A stretch of DNA of 64,000 bases from Geomobilimonas luticola (GCF_018476905.1 NZ_JAHCVK010000003.1:186001-250000); one strand, 5' to 3'. Shown: positions 1 to 7,673, counted from the stretch's first letter. The notes: a model not told the origin generated them from the sequence alone. Numbers and translations are program-made.

Positions 1-2
1 CC

Positions 3-338
3 ACGGTGCCGGTGGACGTGGGCAATTCTTTCCGCTGCGCCCAGTCCATCCTCATCACCAGCGCGGCGGCCGGTCTCATGCTGTTTGCCCTGCGTCGCCG
101 CAACAGGGAAATCCGCAACGTCGCCATCATGGTCACCATCATCGGTGCGGTGAAGGTTTTCCTCTACGACCTTCTCGGCACCCACGGCATGCCGCTGGTA
201 CTGAGCGTCTTCTCTTTCGGCCTGGCCGCCGCCCTGGAATCCATCGCCCTGGGGCGCTGGCAGAAGGGTGACGTGCGGACCGCCCCGCCGCCCGCCGGAA
301 CTCCGGACGACGGGGAAAAAGCGGGGCAGGGGCCGTAA
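3..338 (+). CDS. C-terminal fragment of a multi-pass membrane protein (DUF2339-like?)
   Basis: The frame is open to the left edge of the window, so this is the 3' end of a longer gene; the GTG at 6 is internal rather than a credible start. The fragment carries two hydrophobic helices separated by a basic RRRNR loop and ends in a Pro/Gly-rich tail. The segment around 'KVFLYDL' resembles the C-terminal repeats of DUF2339 membrane proteins, but this is a resemblance by eye only. It lies 114 bp upstream of the cbcS-like cytochrome on the same strand. Function is unknown. Confidence 0.6.
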   Translation, partial: TVPVDVGNSFRCAQSILITSAAAGLMLFALRRRNREIRNVAIMVTIIGAVKVFLYDLLGTHGMPLVLSVFSFGLAAALESIALGRWQKGDVRTAPPPAGTPDDGEKAGQGP

Positions 339-347
339 GATTTCCCG

Positions 348-363
348 CTGGCGTTGTAATTGC
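348..363 (+). promoter_or_regulatory. candidate sigma-54 (-24/-12) promoter for cbcSTU
   Basis: CTGGC at 348-352 and TTGC at 360-363 place the invariant GG (350-351) and GC (362-363) exactly 10 nt apart, the spacing required by RpoN. The middle of the -24 element is not consensus. The site is about 90 nt upstream of the GTG of cbcS. RpoN use is widespread in Geobacter, but no enhancer site was identified. Confidence 0.35.
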
Positions 364-452
364 GGCTTTAGCTGGTAGATTTAACTACACCTCCTGGCTC
401 CCGACCGGCATCTGGACGCGCACCAGGATAATTTTACAGGGGAGGTACATGC

Positions 453-926
453 GTGAAGAGTCATGTCTGGCGACCGCTCTACATCGTGCTCGGCGTCATC
501 GCTCTGGTGTTGCTGGCCAGAACTGTCCTCGTGCCGAAGGATTTCGGCATCGGCGAACGGGGGTACATGTATGGATGGCACCGCAAGGGTAACGAAGCCG
601 ACTGGAAGGCCGTCCAGGTAAAGTACAAGACCATGGAGTACTGCAAGGATTGCCATGAGGACAAATACAACGACCTCCGACATTCCCCCCACGCCGCCAT
701 CCAGTGTGAAAACTGCCATGGCCCGGCACTGGGGCATCCGGACGACCCGCCGACCCTCACTATCGACCGCCATCGCGATCTCTGCATCCGCTGCCATGCC
801 AGCCTCCCCTACAAAGCCAGCGGCCGTGGCGCAATCCGCGGCATAAACCCCGAAACCCACCACCCGGAAGCGGAATGTGTCCTCTGCCACTATCCCCACA
901 ACCCCAAACTGGAGGCGAAACGATGA
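453..926 (+). CDS. cbcS: membrane-anchored tetraheme cytochrome c (CbcS-like)
   Basis: A 157-residue protein with an N-terminal membrane anchor (about residues 8-25) and a periplasmic domain carrying four CXXCH heme sites at about 64, 85, 111 and 142. The start is GTG at 453, seven bases after GGGGAGG; an out-of-frame ATG at 449 is rejected. It overlaps the following FeS gene by four bases (ATGA) and heads a three-gene set of cytochrome c, Tat-exported ferredoxin-like protein and NrfD-like membrane subunit. That is the organisation of the Geobacter Cbc4 (CbcSTU) quinone/cytochrome complex, with the cytochrome expected to pass electrons between the FeS subunit and periplasmic cytochromes. The cytochrome and complex type are secure; the exact cbcS orthology is inferred from recall and context. 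Confidence 0.85.
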   Translation: MKSHVWRPLYIVLGVIALVLLARTVLVPKDFGIGERGYMYGWHRKGNEADWKAVQVKYKTMEYCKDCHEDKYNDLRHSPHAAIQCENCHGPALGHPDDPPTLTIDRHRDLCIRCHASLPYKASGRGAIRGINPETHHPEAECVLCHYPHNPKLEAKR

Positions 927-1708
927 TCGACCGGCGCGATTTCTGCAAAAAAGCCCTCCTCATTGCGGGAGGGATGGCCATCCCCCTGTCGGCCCTGGAA
1001 CTGTTCGACCCCAAAAGACTCCTGGCAGAGAAGAACGATCCCGCCCCGACCCGCTGGGTCTTCCTGGTGGATACCCACAAGTGCGTCGGGTGCGGCTTCT
1101 GCGTCAAGGCGTGCAAGATCGAAAACGAGATCCCCTACGATGCCAACGTGACCCGCACCTGGGTGGAACGCTACGTCATCTCCCGGGACGGCAAGACCCA
1201 CATCGATTCCCCCAAGGGAGCCCGGGACGGGTTCATTTCGCCCAAGATGGAGCAGGGGGTGGAACACCCAGTGGAGGTCCGCAACGAGGACATCGCGAAA
1301 GCGTTCTTCGTCCCCAAGCTCTGCAACCAGTGCGACAATCCCCCCTGCGTCCAGGTCTGCCCGGTGGGGGCCACCTACCAGACCGCCGACGGCGTGGTGC
1401 TCGTCGACCGCTCCTGGTGCATCGGCTGCGGCTACTGCATCATGGGGTGCCCCTACGGCGTCCGCTTCTTCCACCCGGTCTACCATGTGGCGGAAAAGTG
1501 CAACTTCTGCTATCACCGCATCACCAAGGGGATGAAAACAGCCTGCGTGGATGCCTGTCCCTTCGGTGCGCGACGCATCGGCAACCTGAAGGACCCCAAT
1601 GACCCGGTGACCAGGGTCATCATGACCGAACGGGTCAACGTCCTCAAGGAGGAGTACGGAACCAAGCCGCAGGTATTCTATCTGGGACTGACCAAGGAGG
1701 TGAAATAG
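923..1708 (+). CDS. cbcT: Tat-exported 4x[4Fe-4S] electron-transfer subunit (HybA/NrfC family, CbcT-like)
   Basis: A 261-residue protein beginning at ATG 923, with GGAGG at 911-915. The N-terminus has a twin-arginine signal (RRDFCKK, then a hydrophobic stretch), so it is exported folded. Sixteen cysteines fall into four ferredoxin-type groups: CVGCGFCVKAC near residue 54, CNQCDNPPCVQVCP, CIGCGYCIMGCP, and CNFC...CVDACP. This is the HybA/NrfC/PsrB layout, in which four cubanes wire a periplasmic partner to a membrane quinone subunit. The partners are the tetraheme cytochrome upstream (4-nt overlap) and the NrfD-like protein two bases downstream. There is no molybdopterin subunit, so the set is a cytochrome:quinone module rather than a full molybdoenzyme. 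Confidence 0.88.
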   Translation: MIDRRDFCKKALLIAGGMAIPLSALELFDPKRLLAEKNDPAPTRWVFLVDTHKCVGCGFCVKACKIENEIPYDANVTRTWVERYVISRDGKTHIDSPKGARDGFISPKMEQGVEHPVEVRNEDIAKAFFVPKLCNQCDNPPCVQVCPVGATYQTADGVVLVDRSWCIGCGYCIMGCPYGVRFFHPVYHVAEKCNFCYHRITKGMKTACVDACPFGARRIGNLKDPNDPVTRVIMTERVNVLKEEYGTKPQVFYLGLTKEVK

Positions 1709-1710
1709 TC

Positions 1711-2964
1711 ATGGTGCATGGTGAAGCCTGGACCATCAAGGAGTTCTTCTGCTATCCCAACGAGTACATCTACTGGACCATCCAGATCGTCATGTACCCC
1801 TTCATGACCGGTCTCGTGGCGGGGGCCTTCGTCCTCTCCTCCCTCTACCACGTGTTCGGCGTCAAACAGCTCAAGGAGATCGCCCGGTTCTCCCTGGTCT
1901 TTTCCTTCGCCCTTTTGCCGGTGGCGATGATGCCCCTCATGCTCCACCTCCAGCAGCCGCTGCGGGGGATCGAGGTCATGATGACCCCCCATTTCACCTC
2001 GGCCATCGCCGCCTTCGGCATCGTCTTCACCACCTACGCCCTGATTGTCGCCTCGGAACTCTGGTTTGTGTACCGTGTCTACTTCGTGGAAACCGCCACG
2101 GCCCTCGGTGAAAAACGGGAACGCACCTTGTGGGAAGGGATTCTTTACCTCATCTACCGCCTGCTCATCATGGGCGCCTGGGATATCAGCCACGAGGCCG
2201 TGGAAAAGGACGAAAAGGCGGTGAAGGTCCTGGCCGCGACCGGCATCCCCGTCGCCTGCTTCCTCCACGGCTATGCCGGCTTCATCTTCGGCTCGGTCAA
2301 GGCCAACGCCCTCTGGATGACGCCGCTCATGCCGGTCATCTTCATCTGCTCGGCGGTCGTTTCCGGCATCGCCCTCTGCATCGTCACCTACACCGTCACC
2401 ATGGAACTGCGGAAAATGATATTCTCCTGGAAGCGTCAGCAGAAACCGTGGCTCCCCTCGACCGACGAACTGAAGAGCGCCGAGGTCCAGGTGGTCACCA
2501 TGACCAGCAAGTACCTCCTCATGTTCCTGGTCCTTGCCATTACCCTGGAACTGCTGGACCTCATCTTCCGCGGCTACACGGCGCTGAAGTCCTGGGACAT
2601 CCTCCGGAGCGTCATCTACGACAAGGATTTCTTCAAGATATTCGTCCTCCAGTACGGCTGCGGCAATGCCATACCGTTCGTCCTGCTGCTGCTCCCCCGG
2701 CTTTCGCTCAAGCGGGTGGTGTTCTGCTCCCTGCTGGTCCTCATGGGGGTCTTCATGATGCGCTGGAACGTGGTCATCGGCGGCCAGGCATTCTCCTCCT
2801 CCTTCGCCGGATTCATGGAGTACCGTCTCCCCGTGTGGCCGACGACCATGGAACTTTTCAAGGAAGGATTGTTCGGCGCCATCATGGTGGCCATCACCCC
2901 CTTCGTGCTGTTTTTCGGCCTCACCCGAATCCTGCCGATCTTCAACCTCAAGGATTCCCACTGA
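1711..2964 (+). CDS. cbcU: NrfD/HybB-type integral membrane quinone subunit (CbcU-like)
   Basis: A 417-residue polytopic protein with about ten hydrophobic helices, of NrfD/PsrC/HybB type. The family anchors the FeS subunit and exchanges electrons with the menaquinone pool. ATG at 1711 is preceded by AAGGAGGTG (1694-1702), and the gene starts two bases after the stop of the FeS gene, so the three are co-translated. Long interhelical segments rich in Lys and Arg fit cytoplasmic loops. The family call is firm; whether the module reduces or oxidises quinone in vivo cannot be read from sequence. The gene is followed by a strong hairpin terminator. Confidence 0.87.
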   Translation: MVHGEAWTIKEFFCYPNEYIYWTIQIVMYPFMTGLVAGAFVLSSLYHVFGVKQLKEIARFSLVFSFALLPVAMMPLMLHLQQPLRGIEVMMTPHFTSAIAAFGIVFTTYALIVASELWFVYRVYFVETATALGEKRERTLWEGILYLIYRLLIMGAWDISHEAVEKDEKAVKVLAATGIPVACFLHGYAGFIFGSVKANALWMTPLMPVIFICSAVVSGIALCIVTYTVTMELRKMIFSWKRQQKPWLPSTDELKSAEVQVVTMTSKYLLMFLVLAITLELLDLIFRGYTALKSWDILRSVIYDKDFFKIFVLQYGCGNAIPFVLLLLPRLSLKRVVFCSLLVLMGVFMMRWNVVIGGQAFSSSFAGFMEYRLPVWPTTMELFKEGLFGAIMVAITPFVLFFGLTRILPIFNLKDSH

Positions 2965-2980
2965 GGGAGCAGATACAAAA

Positions 2981-3007
2981 AAAGGCGGCCATCTGGCCGC
3001 CTTTTTC
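2981..3007. terminator. bidirectional rho-independent terminator
   Basis: A ten-base perfect stem (AAAGGCGGCC / GGCCGCCTTT) with a four-base loop. Flanking A and T runs on both sides suit it to end cbcU from the left and the minus-strand membrane gene from the right. Confidence 0.85.
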
Positions 3008-3030
3008 CTGTACTGCATGCATCTTTCCCC

Positions 3031-3468
3031 TCAAGCCGGGGAGGAAATCTCGCCGTCGGCTATCTCCGCAATCTCCCGGTAGATGGCGATCATCACCCCG
3101 ACGTCGCTCCACTTTTTCGCCACAAGTCGGACCAGCGCCCCGCCATGCACGAGTGTCCCTGCGAAGACGCATATCCCCAGCAATTGTTCATCGGCCACAC
3201 TCATGAGGTAGCAGCTGAAGACGCCGATGACCAGCATGGAGGCGAGCCACGCCATCTCCGGACCCCGGAAGGGGTTCTCCATCACCCTGAGAAAGTCCAT
3301 GTAGTAGCGGGAAAGCCCCCCGACTTTTTTCATGAACTCGCGGAATTCATCCCCCCCATGCCGCAGGTAGGCGTAGGAGAGAAAGCGCTCGACAGCCTTC
3401 TCCTTCCCCTTTTCCATCCGCTCGTGAACATACTTGTCAATGGCCTCGTCGATTGTCCGGGTATCCAT
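3031..3468 (-). CDS. small two-helix membrane protein of unknown function
   Basis: 145 residues. I chose ATG at 3468 because GAGGTGA sits about six bases upstream; an in-frame GTG at 3477 lies inside that ribosome site. The N-terminal half is charged and probably helical and cytoplasmic. Two adjacent hydrophobic segments follow (around 'WLASMLVIGVFSCYLM' and 'LLGICVFAGTLVHGG'), then a short C-terminal amphipathic tail. No catalytic or metal motif was recognised. The gene is alone, convergent with cbcU, and its upstream region has a near-consensus -10 with TGCACA direct repeats. Confidence 0.65.
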   Translation of the reverse strand: MDTRTIDEAIDKYVHERMEKGKEKAVERFLSYAYLRHGGDEFREFMKKVGGLSRYYMDFLRVMENPFRGPEMAWLASMLVIGVFSCYLMSVADEQLLGICVFAGTLVHGGALVRLVAKKWSDVGVMIAIYREIAEIADGEISSPA

Positions 3469-3595
3469 ACCATTCACCTCGCTTGTCAGCGTGTCGCGCC
3501 TTCCCTTTCCAACGGAAACCGCAAGAGATTACTTCTCTTTTACATAAATCGTGCCGACGGAAAACAAGGGTCACCGGTGCATGATGCATGAAATA

Positions 3596-3623
3596 ATTAT
3601 ACTGCACATAAAGTATATGCACA
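3596..3623 (-). promoter_or_regulatory. candidate promoter of the 145-residue membrane protein gene
   Basis: Read on the minus strand there is a perfect TATAAT (3601-3596) without a good -35 hexamer. Instead two direct TGTGCA repeats, 15 bp apart (3623-3618 and 3608-3603), fill the -35 region. This suggests a promoter that depends on an activator binding a direct repeat. Confidence 0.4.
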
Positions 3624-3871
3624 GCAGGTTTCGCGGCTTTTTTTACCCGTCGGCAGGAACCCCTTTCCTGCCGTGGAAACCGGAGTAACTTCTCCCCGCC
3701 ATCCCTGTCTGATTTTGCACATATGCAAAAACGGGTCATTTCCTCTGCGTTTCTGCAAAAATTTGATGCATAAAAAAAACAGCTAACCACAGAGTAGTAC
3801 CCAGGGGAAACCTCTGCGGGTTGACTGCCTTTTCGGGCGTCGCCGCGTGAATAAGGCCTTATTTCGGCGAC

Positions 3872-3901
3872 AAAAAAAAGGCGGCCAGGGTGGCCGCCTT
3901 T
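3872..3901 (-). terminator. rho-independent terminator of the OmpW/OmpX-like gene
   Basis: AAAGGCGGCCA / TGGCCGCCTTT stem with a 2-3 base loop, followed on the minus strand by eight T residues, directly after the stop of the gene at 3924. Confidence 0.85.
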
Positions 3902-3923
3902 GCGCGTCGAAAGAGGAATCTGC

Positions 3924-4523
3924 TCAGTTGAAGAAGAACCGGACCCCGAAGGTGCTGGTGAAATTGGTGGTGCTGAACCGCCCTACCCTCGTACCGTTGC
4001 GATCGATATCCGCTTCCGGACCGGCGACGATCTTCGCCTCCGCGGTCAGCGCCAGGGGCTTGAGAATGAAGTAGTCGACTCCGCCGGCGCCATGGACCCC
4101 CACGGTCGTGTCCACGCTATACCCCTTCAGATCGTTGATCAGGATGTCCAGGCCGGCCCCCACGTAGGGGACGAGTTTTTCCTGGGGCATGAACCGGTAC
4201 TGCCCCCCCAGGCTGACATTGATGATCTCGCCGTTACGGTCCCCGGTGAAAGGGAGGGCAACGTCGAACTTTGTCCGGGTCACGTCGATCTCGGCGGCCC
4301 AGTTCTGGTCGATGCCGTAGATGAACCCGCCACCGAAGATGAAATCGGGGTCCGTATCATAGTCATGCAGAGTGTCATTATTTGCGAATACGCCATCCGT
4401 AGGAACGGCAAAACCGAGACGGCCGGTCACCCCGAGCCGCCCCTTGATGCTATCGGCCATGGCGGTGCCGGTGGTCAGCGCCAGAGTGAGTGCCACACAG
4501 GCCAGCAAACAGATCTTTTTCAT
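3924..4523 (-). CDS. outer-membrane beta-barrel protein (OmpW/OmpX-like)
   Basis: 199 residues from ATG 4523, with AGGAGG nine bases upstream; the longer upstream reading frame lacks a ribosome site. A classical signal peptide (MKK, hydrophobic core, cleavage after AMA) is followed by alternating hydrophobic/polar strands with Gly-rich turns ('GRLGVTGRLGFAVP', 'SLGGQYRFMPQEKLVPYVGAGLD') and ends in an aromatic-rich strand (VRFFFN). This fits an eight-stranded barrel of the OmpW/OmpX/opacity-protein superfamily. A good sigma-70 promoter lies upstream and a terminator downstream, so it is monocistronic. Ligand or role is unknown. Confidence 0.75.
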   Translation of the reverse strand: MKKICLLACVALTLALTTGTAMADSIKGRLGVTGRLGFAVPTDGVFANNDTLHDYDTDPDFIFGGGFIYGIDQNWAAEIDVTRTKFDVALPFTGDRNGEIINVSLGGQYRFMPQEKLVPYVGAGLDILINDLKGYSVDTTVGVHGAGGVDYFILKPLALTAEAKIVAGPEADIDRNGTRVGRFSTTNFTSTFGVRFFFN

Positions 4524-4572
4524 TGTGCATTCCTCCTGAATTATTGGACTTTTGCCGCTTATGTTGCACAAC

Positions 4573-4601
4573 GTTATAAACCAGGTCCCTACGGTTGACA
4601 A
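4573..4601 (-). promoter_or_regulatory. sigma-70 promoter of the beta-barrel gene
   Basis: Minus strand TTGTCA (4601-4596), 17-bp spacer, TATAAC (4578-4573). Both hexamers match five of six consensus bases, about 50 bp before the ATG. Confidence 0.7.
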
Positions 4602-4672
4602 GTCCTAGTTCATAACAAGCCAAAATAGAAAAGGAAAAAGGACCTTCCCTCTTTCCGCTCCCCTCGAACCTC

Positions 4673-5329
4673 TCAGATCAACCCGATGACCGTCTTCACC
4701 GTCTTCTCGATCCCCTCGGCCGTCTCGGAAATCCGCTCGGCCAGCATATAGGCAGGGGTCGACACAATCTTGTTCTCCCTGTCCACCACGAAGTCGGTAA
4801 CCGGACACTGGACGTGCTCGCTCCCCGTCTGCTGGATAGCCGCGGCGGTGCCGGCATCGGTGCCGATGGTCACCTTCGGCCGGTATTCCTTCCCCAGGGT
4901 CGCCGCAATCAGGGCGGGAGCGATGCAGATTGCCCCGATCGGCTTTTTCACCGCCGCCATCTCCCGAAGAAGCCGGGCCACCTCGGGGTGAACGGTCGCC
5001 TCCGCCCCCTTCACGGCAAAGTTGCAGAGGTTCTTGGCCGCGCCGAACCCGCCGGGGAAAATGACCGCATCCAGATCGCCAGCCGTCACCTCGCTAATGT
5101 TGCGGATCTTTCCCCGGGCGATGCGGGCCGACTCCACCAGCACGTTCCGTTTGGCACCGGTCGCCTCCCCCGTCAGGTGGTTCACCTCGTCCAGCGCCAG
5201 GTCGGGGGCCATGCAGACCGCCTCCGCTCCGTTATTGTCGATGGCGAGCAGGGTAAAGACCGCCTCATGGATCTCGCTGCCGTCATACACCCCGCACCCC
5301 GAAAGCACCACACCGATCTTTTTCTTCAT
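4673..5329 (-). CDS. elbB: isoprenoid biosynthesis glyoxalase ElbB (DJ-1/PfpI superfamily)
   Basis: 218 residues, essentially the length of E. coli ElbB (217). Recognisable family segments are 'SGCGVYDGSEIHEA' at the N-terminus, 'NHLTGE', 'RNVLVESARIARG', 'FPGGFGAAKNLC' and 'GAICIAPAL', the last containing the nucleophile-elbow cysteine of the DJ-1 fold. ATG at 5329 follows GGGAGGAG; the extended upstream frame has no ribosome site. The E. coli protein has weak glyoxalase activity and was linked to isoprenoid biosynthesis genetically; its physiological role is unsettled. The SDR gene lies 58 bp upstream on the same strand, so the two may be co-transcribed. Confidence 0.88.
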   Translation of the reverse strand: MKKKIGVVLSGCGVYDGSEIHEAVFTLLAIDNNGAEAVCMAPDLALDEVNHLTGEATGAKRNVLVESARIARGKIRNISEVTAGDLDAVIFPGGFGAAKNLCNFAVKGAEATVHPEVARLLREMAAVKKPIGAICIAPALIAATLGKEYRPKVTIGTDAGTAAAIQQTGSEHVQCPVTDFVVDRENKIVSTPAYMLAERISETAEGIEKTVKTVIGLI

Positions 5330-5387
5330 ACGCTCCTCCCTGTCCGATTGAAATGAAAGAGTACTGACACGATTAAGGGGAACAATA

Positions 5388-6299
5388 CTAAGCGGTTTTA
5401 CCCTCTTCCGCAAGGGCAATCCTGACCGCCTCGTCATAGGGGGTGAGAGATAGGGGCAGAAGCTCCCTGATCCTCTCTTCCCGGCAGACGACCTCGTTGC
5501 GGACCCCTTCGATAAGGGGCATGGAGATGGACGGCCTGACCGGCGTCACCAGTCCCACCCAGTAGGAGGAGAGCTTGGGGGTGAGAAAGGGGACCGGCAC
5601 GATGACGCAGGAACGTCCCTCGATACGGGCGAACCGCTCCATCATCTCCCGGTAGGAGAGGACTTCCGGACCGCCGATTTCGAACGTCCCCCCGGCAGTC
5701 CGCTCATCCTTCAGGCAGCCGACCAGGTAGGCGATCACGTCCCCCACCGCAATGGGCTGACAGTGGGTGGAGACCCAGCGCGGCGTGATCATGACCGGCA
5801 GGCGTTCCACCAGTCCCTTCACCATTTCGTAGGAAGCACCTCCTGCACCGATGATGACGGCGGCCCTGAGAAACGTGGTCCGGAACCGGCCGGACTGCAG
5901 TATCTGCGCAACCTCCAGACGGCTCGCCAGGTGCTCGGAAAGGTTCTCTCCCTCCTCCCCCAGACCTCCCAGGAAGATGACCCGCCGCACGCCGGCCCGT
6001 TCCGCGGCCGCCACGAAATTCCCCGCCGCCTCCCGGTCCCGCCGCTCGAAACCGGCCCGGCCGCCGGCCATGGAATGGACCAGGTAATAGGCCGTATCGA
6101 TACCGGCCAGGGCGGCATCCAGGTTCCGACGCTCCAGAATGTCTCCCGTTACCGCCTCCACCCCGTCCGGCAGCTTCGCATCGGGACTCCGCACCAGGCA
6201 GCGCACGCTGAACCCTTCCGCAAGGAGCGCCCGCACCAGCCGCCGGCCGATGAACCCCGTTGCGCCCGTTACAAGAACTTTGCCGTCACCCTGTTCCAT
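5388..6299 (-). CDS. NAD(P)-binding atypical short-chain dehydrogenase/epimerase-like protein
   Basis: 303 residues from ATG 6299 with GGGGAGG just upstream. The N-terminus has the dinucleotide signature GATGFIGRRLV. Further on come 'YYLVHSM' where the classical SDR YxxxK would be, 'AGVRRVIFLGGLG', and a C-terminal substrate-side region ('FEIGGPEVLSYREMM'). This is the atypical-SDR layout of NDUFA9- or YbjT-like proteins, which often bind NAD(P)H for quinone-linked or structural roles. No DUF2867 tail is present. Substrate is unknown. It probably forms a two-gene unit with elbB. Confidence 0.78.
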   Translation of the reverse strand: MEQGDGKVLVTGATGFIGRRLVRALLAEGFSVRCLVRSPDAKLPDGVEAVTGDILERRNLDAALAGIDTAYYLVHSMAGGRAGFERRDREAAGNFVAAAERAGVRRVIFLGGLGEEGENLSEHLASRLEVAQILQSGRFRTTFLRAAVIIGAGGASYEMVKGLVERLPVMITPRWVSTHCQPIAVGDVIAYLVGCLKDERTAGGTFEIGGPEVLSYREMMERFARIEGRSCVIVPVPFLTPKLSSYWVGLVTPVRPSISMPLIEGVRNEVVCREERIRELLPLSLTPYDEAVRIALAEEGKTA

Positions 6300-6422
6300 C
6301 TTTCCTCCCCCTGGCAGCCTACCGATAATTGTACACGTTCCGACGGGAAAGCAAGGGGCCTTTGCTTGCATCCCCCCCACGCCGTGCTACTATTTCCGGA
6401 GAACGGTCCAGAGGAGGCGACC

Positions 6423-6614
6423 ATGAAAGAATCCGAGCACATTGCCGTATGTAACCGGACCGAACGCAAGGACGAACCGGTTCGCCTGAAAAACATGAAG
6501 ACCGGTGAAATCGGCCTCTCCTTCGGCTGCACCCTGGAAGGGGGCACCATCCAGGTGAAGTTGGAAAACGGCCAACTGGACAGCTGGGACCCGGCCGACT
6601 GCGAAGAGATTTAA
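6423..6614 (+). CDS. small conserved-looking protein upstream of a PilZ gene
   Basis: 63 residues. ATG at 6423 has a strong GAGGAGG at 6411-6417, and the stop at 6614 is only two bases before the start of the PilZ gene, indicating translational coupling. The sequence is soluble, with two cysteines and no membrane segment; the C-terminal half ('TIQVKLENGQLDSWDPADC') looks like a small beta structure. I do not recognise the family. The long antisense frames here belong to the neighbouring SDR gene. Confidence that it is translated rests on the ribosome site and coupling. Confidence 0.65.
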   Translation: MKESEHIAVCNRTERKDEPVRLKNMKTGEIGLSFGCTLEGGTIQVKLENGQLDSWDPADCEEI

Positions 6615-6616
6615 AC

Positions 6617-6940
6617 TTGGAAGAGCGGGCGTGCAAGCGGATGGCGGTTCAGGTGGGATGCTGGCTGGTGGAGATGGACGGCGCCTCCTGTTTCTATACC
6701 TTCGACCTGTCGGAAGGCGGGGTCTGTGTTAACACCGACGAGCCGCTGCCGGTTGGGCGGGTTGTCACGCTCCAGTTCTTCACCCCCAAGGGCGCAGCGC
6801 CGGTAACCATAACGGCCGAGGTGGTCTGGAGCCGGCTGGAGCCCAGCGCCGGCATGGGGCTCCGCTTCACCGACCTCGACCCGACCGCCCTGCAGGTCAT
6901 CAAGGAGTTCACCGCCCTCCTTCAGCGGCGCCATAAATGA
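6617..6940 (+). CDS. PilZ-domain c-di-GMP-binding protein
   Basis: 107 residues, a single PilZ domain. The c-di-GMP signatures are present: RxxxR (R-A-C-K-R, residues 4-8) and the second box as DLSEGG near residue 33. The start is TTG at 6617, chosen because the RxxxR motif must be included and the preceding stop is two bases away, so translation is probably coupled to the small upstream gene. It ends at a strong terminator. It is likely a c-di-GMP effector for motility, surface or envelope control; the window also holds a GGDEF cyclase at 14.3-15.5 kb. Partner unknown. Confidence 0.8.
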   Translation: MEERACKRMAVQVGCWLVEMDGASCFYTFDLSEGGVCVNTDEPLPVGRVVTLQFFTPKGAAPVTITAEVVWSRLEPSAGMGLRFTDLDPTALQVIKEFTALLQRRHK

Positions 6941-6941
6941 C

Positions 6942-6973
6942 AAGGGGGGCGGTCGAATGACCGCCCCCCTTTC
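6942..6973. terminator. bidirectional rho-independent terminator
   Basis: A 13-bp stem (AAGGGGGGCGGTC / GACCGCCCCCCTT) with a GAAT loop sits between the convergent PilZ and XRE-cupin genes, with a short T-rich tract on the plus side. Confidence 0.8.
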
Positions 6974-6998
6974 ACTTTTCACTTTCCCGGTCCCGGAT

Positions 6999-7589
6999 TC
7001 ACCCCTTTGTATAGAGCACCGCCACCGCCTTCGCCCGGGTCTCACCCACCGACACATAGCCGTGGGGCTCGGATGAATCGTAGTAGACACTGTCCCCCGG
7101 CAGAAGGCGCATGACCTCCTTGCCGAAATGGAACTCCAGTTCCCCTTCCACAATGTAGAGGAACTCCTCCCCTTCATGGCGGTAAAAGTGGCTGTCATCC
7201 CATACCGTATGTTCGAACTCCACGAGGAACGGCTCCATGTGCTTCTGCCGGATGCCGGGGGCGAGGGTGCGGTACAGGTAGCCGCCGGTGACGTCGCTGT
7301 TGGGACGGCGCGGCGTTGCCGTCACCTGTTCCCCGCGGATGAGGACATACTTCTGCCGGTCCCCCTCCTCCTCGAAGAAATAATGGATCCCCACCTTGAG
7401 CCCCTTGGCGATCCGCAGGAGGGTCGCAAGGGGGGGCATGACCTGGTCGTTTTCGATCTGGGAAAGAAGCGGCTTGGAAAGCCCTGAAAGCTCTGACAGT
7501 TCCTGTAGCGTGAAGCGCCGCTCCTGGCGGAGTTTACGAATTTTCTCCCCCAGCCGCAAATCCTTCAGTTCCGATTTGATATCCGTCAC
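6999..7589 (-). CDS. XRE-family transcriptional regulator with C-terminal cupin domain
   Basis: 196 residues from GTG 7589, six bases after AAGGAG; upstream extension has no ribosome site. Residues ~10-65 form a helix-turn-helix of the lambda-repressor type ('FTLQELSELSGLSKPLLSQIEND'), and the C-terminal half is a cupin ('FYRHEGEEFLYIVEGELEFHFG', 'LLPGDSVYYDSSEPHGY') able to hold a small ligand or metal. This is the architecture of PuuR/SutR-like sensors. It is divergent from the DegP-type protease, with which it shares a 155-bp intergenic region, so that gene is one possible target. Ligand unknown. Confidence 0.88.
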   Translation of the reverse strand: MTDIKSELKDLRLGEKIRKLRQERRFTLQELSELSGLSKPLLSQIENDQVMPPLATLLRIAKGLKVGIHYFFEEEGDRQKYVLIRGEQVTATPRRPNSDVTGGYLYRTLAPGIRQKHMEPFLVEFEHTVWDDSHFYRHEGEEFLYIVEGELEFHFGKEVMRLLPGDSVYYDSSEPHGYVSVGETRAKAVAVLYTKG

Positions 7590-7673
7590 AGCCGACTCCT
7601 TGATTTTTGTAGGTTTTTTTATATGCAAAAGAGTGTTCTGCGTCAAGGGCGATTTTGTTCCGGCAAATGCGGA

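Larger units (their letters stand above)
3469..3923. other. 455-bp intergenic region with hairpins and degenerate CGCAGA-type repeat remnants
   Basis: I see no gene with a ribosome site here. The region holds the promoter at 3596-3623 and a free-standing hairpin at 3651-3673 (CGGCAGGA, 7-nt loop, TCCTGCCG). Several ATGCA/TGCAAAA motifs lie between 3716 and 3772. An imperfect inverted repeat at 3786-3828 (AACC-ACAGAG with CTCTGC-GGGTT) resembles the CCGCAGAGG element found again near 52 kb. The terminator of the neighbouring porin gene closes the region. Confidence 0.5.

Noticed and set aside
3437-3790. 117-codon minus-strand frame in the intergenic region upstream of the membrane protein gene
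   Set aside because: No ribosome site, odd composition, overlaps a promoter and hairpins; treated as noncoding.
3780-3866. Possible GEMM-type (c-di-GMP/cGAMP) riboswitch
   Set aside because: The stem AACC-ACAGAG/CTCTGC-GGGTT exists but the conserved GCAAA...GACGCAAAGCC core and receptor loop are absent; repeat remnant is a better explanation.
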